DNA from: Burhinus oedicnemus
Lineage: Eukaryota > Chordata > Aves > Charadriiformes > Burhinidae
DNA: 64,000 nucleotides
NCBI GenBank assembly: GCA_008921705.1
Contig: VFFE01006671.1
Location: 450,441 to 514,440 of the forward strand
Direction: 5' to 3'
Shown piece by piece: positions 63,053 through 64,000 of this stretch. How positions within the stretch are numbered: position 1 is the first letter of the stretch; each line of letters opens with the position of its first letter. The notes under the pieces are model-generated. The model made no database searches. It had not been told where the DNA came from and worked only from the letters and a program-made list of their open reading frames with translations. Position numbers and translations under genes: made by a program.

Positions 63053-64000
63053 GTGAGATTCATAATCTTGGTCTCTTTCCTTAATAAGAGAAATAGGAGC
63101 AAAATCAAAGCAGCATTAGTTTGGGTGGGAAGTCTGTCATGCAGCTTCAAGTGGTTGGCCGATACACAGCAGTCTATTGCCATTCAGCACATTCCCTCAG
63201 ATCTTACAGATTGCCAAGGTGGAATTGGCCGCTGTCACTCCCCTCTCTAGTCTGTCGAGTTAGCATGCTGCTAATGCTTTTCACCAGCTGCCTTTTTGCC
63301 TGCTTGAGCCAACTATCCTGTAGACCTTCAGTGCAAAACATCCTTTTCACTGGATGCGGGCCCTTCTGGCCTCAAAGGTCATTGCAGGTATTGACAGAAG
63401 CAGGGGCTCAGCTCTGATGCTCCTGGTTACTGCAGGGCACACACTGGGCGGTCTGGGGAATATGGCTTTTGCCCTTAGTCAGAAGCCTGTGTGGTGCAAC
63501 GGGCTGAGTTTGCTGCTTGTGACAAGAGTCCCTTGGACGCCCTTCTTTTCTCACCACAATCTCCTTGTGGGCAAGGGCGGCATCCTGGCAATTTCTCATC
63601 TGCTCCCTAAAGCTAGGGAGGGTGTGCTCCTCCACAAATACAGACTGGAAGGTGCCTACAAGTGAATGTTAAGACCCTAGTTCGCTTAGCCAGTTGGATC
63701 TTTTCATCTGCACGTTTGTGTTTGCTTCAAATTTTACAGAGTTTAATTGCTATGTAATAGTCCTATAGTCACTATATTTAATTTTCGTCCTTTATGAGCG
63801 CTGCGTTGGTTATGATTATATTTTTGGGTAGGTCATTTGCAATTACATTTTTTTTAAAAATCTTTAAAATGTAAATGAAATTGAAGCAAACCTTAACTAA
63901 TTTTGATTTGGTTTTAATTGAAAATTTACTAAAGATGTATGCTTGCTGTGGAGAAGGCTGCATGTTAGTCAGACCCAGACAGAAAGTGAGATCCCCGTGG
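63053..64000 (+). other. ARMC2: ARMC2 intron 17, continues past window
   Basis: A GC-raised segment at about 63130-63650 has overlapping frames of up to about 100 codons on the + strand that resemble no family I know. The last 350 bases are AT-rich. No final coding exon could be placed. Confidence 0.75.

Noticed and set aside
63778..64000. Final ARMC2 exon before the window end
   Set aside because: No acceptor followed by a frame resembling the conserved C-terminal tail (an acidic start, then the region ending in PLP) could be found. The frames here are AT-rich and on the wrong strand.
1..64000. A new multi-gene defence, biosynthetic or viral system
   Set aside because: The window is explained by one vertebrate gene, its introns and known repeat types. 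No second gene or clustered unknown genes were found.

Overview
The window is a piece of a vertebrate genome, almost certainly a bird. It holds one intron-rich gene with compact coding exons, many CR1 LINE copies (young ones and heavily decayed ones), and two solo LTRs of the avian ERVL type with 5-bp target-site duplications. There is no bacterial-style gene density, and most open frames are chance frames in introns or frames inside repeats.

The gene is ARMC2 (armadillo repeat containing 2), on the + strand from about 1.7 kb to beyond the right edge. I could assemble 16 coding exons (4021-63052), all with GT-AG junctions and compatible intron phases. They give an open frame of 809 codons plus one base. 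Human ARMC2 is about 867 residues, so only the C-terminal end, probably one exon, lies outside the window. The frame has no stop or frameshift. One 71-nt exon (23160-23230) is too short to show as an open frame and was placed by its splice sites and by the phase needed to join its neighbours. ARMC2 is a cilium and sperm-flagellum protein whose C-terminal two thirds are ARM repeats.

Layout: 1-1650 is upstream sequence with nothing recognised. About 1655-1885 is a CpG island, the likely promoter and non-coding first exon, followed by an RFX X-box-like site (1893-1906) abutting an HNF1-like site. Coding exons 1-4 (4.0-9.6 kb) encode the disordered N-terminal region. A 13.6-kb intron follows, with a nested CR1 and a sense solo LTR (19775-20348). 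Exons 5-11 (23.2-42.4 kb) lead into and build the first ARM repeats; the intron between exons 9 and 10 holds an antisense solo LTR (35387-36114). A 12.8-kb intron (42364-55120) is rich in LINE relics, including a 1.4-kb antisense CR1 with part of a reverse transcriptase. Exons 12-16 (55.1-63.1 kb) encode the last ARM repeats.

I found no tRNA, rRNA, CRISPR array, second gene or new multi-gene system. The points most worth checking are a phase-preserving 63-nt candidate cassette exon, the promoter site pair, a tandem (NAGNAG) acceptor at coding exon 7, the LTR next to exon 5 as a possible alternative promoter, and two unexplained GC-raised blocks in the last introns.
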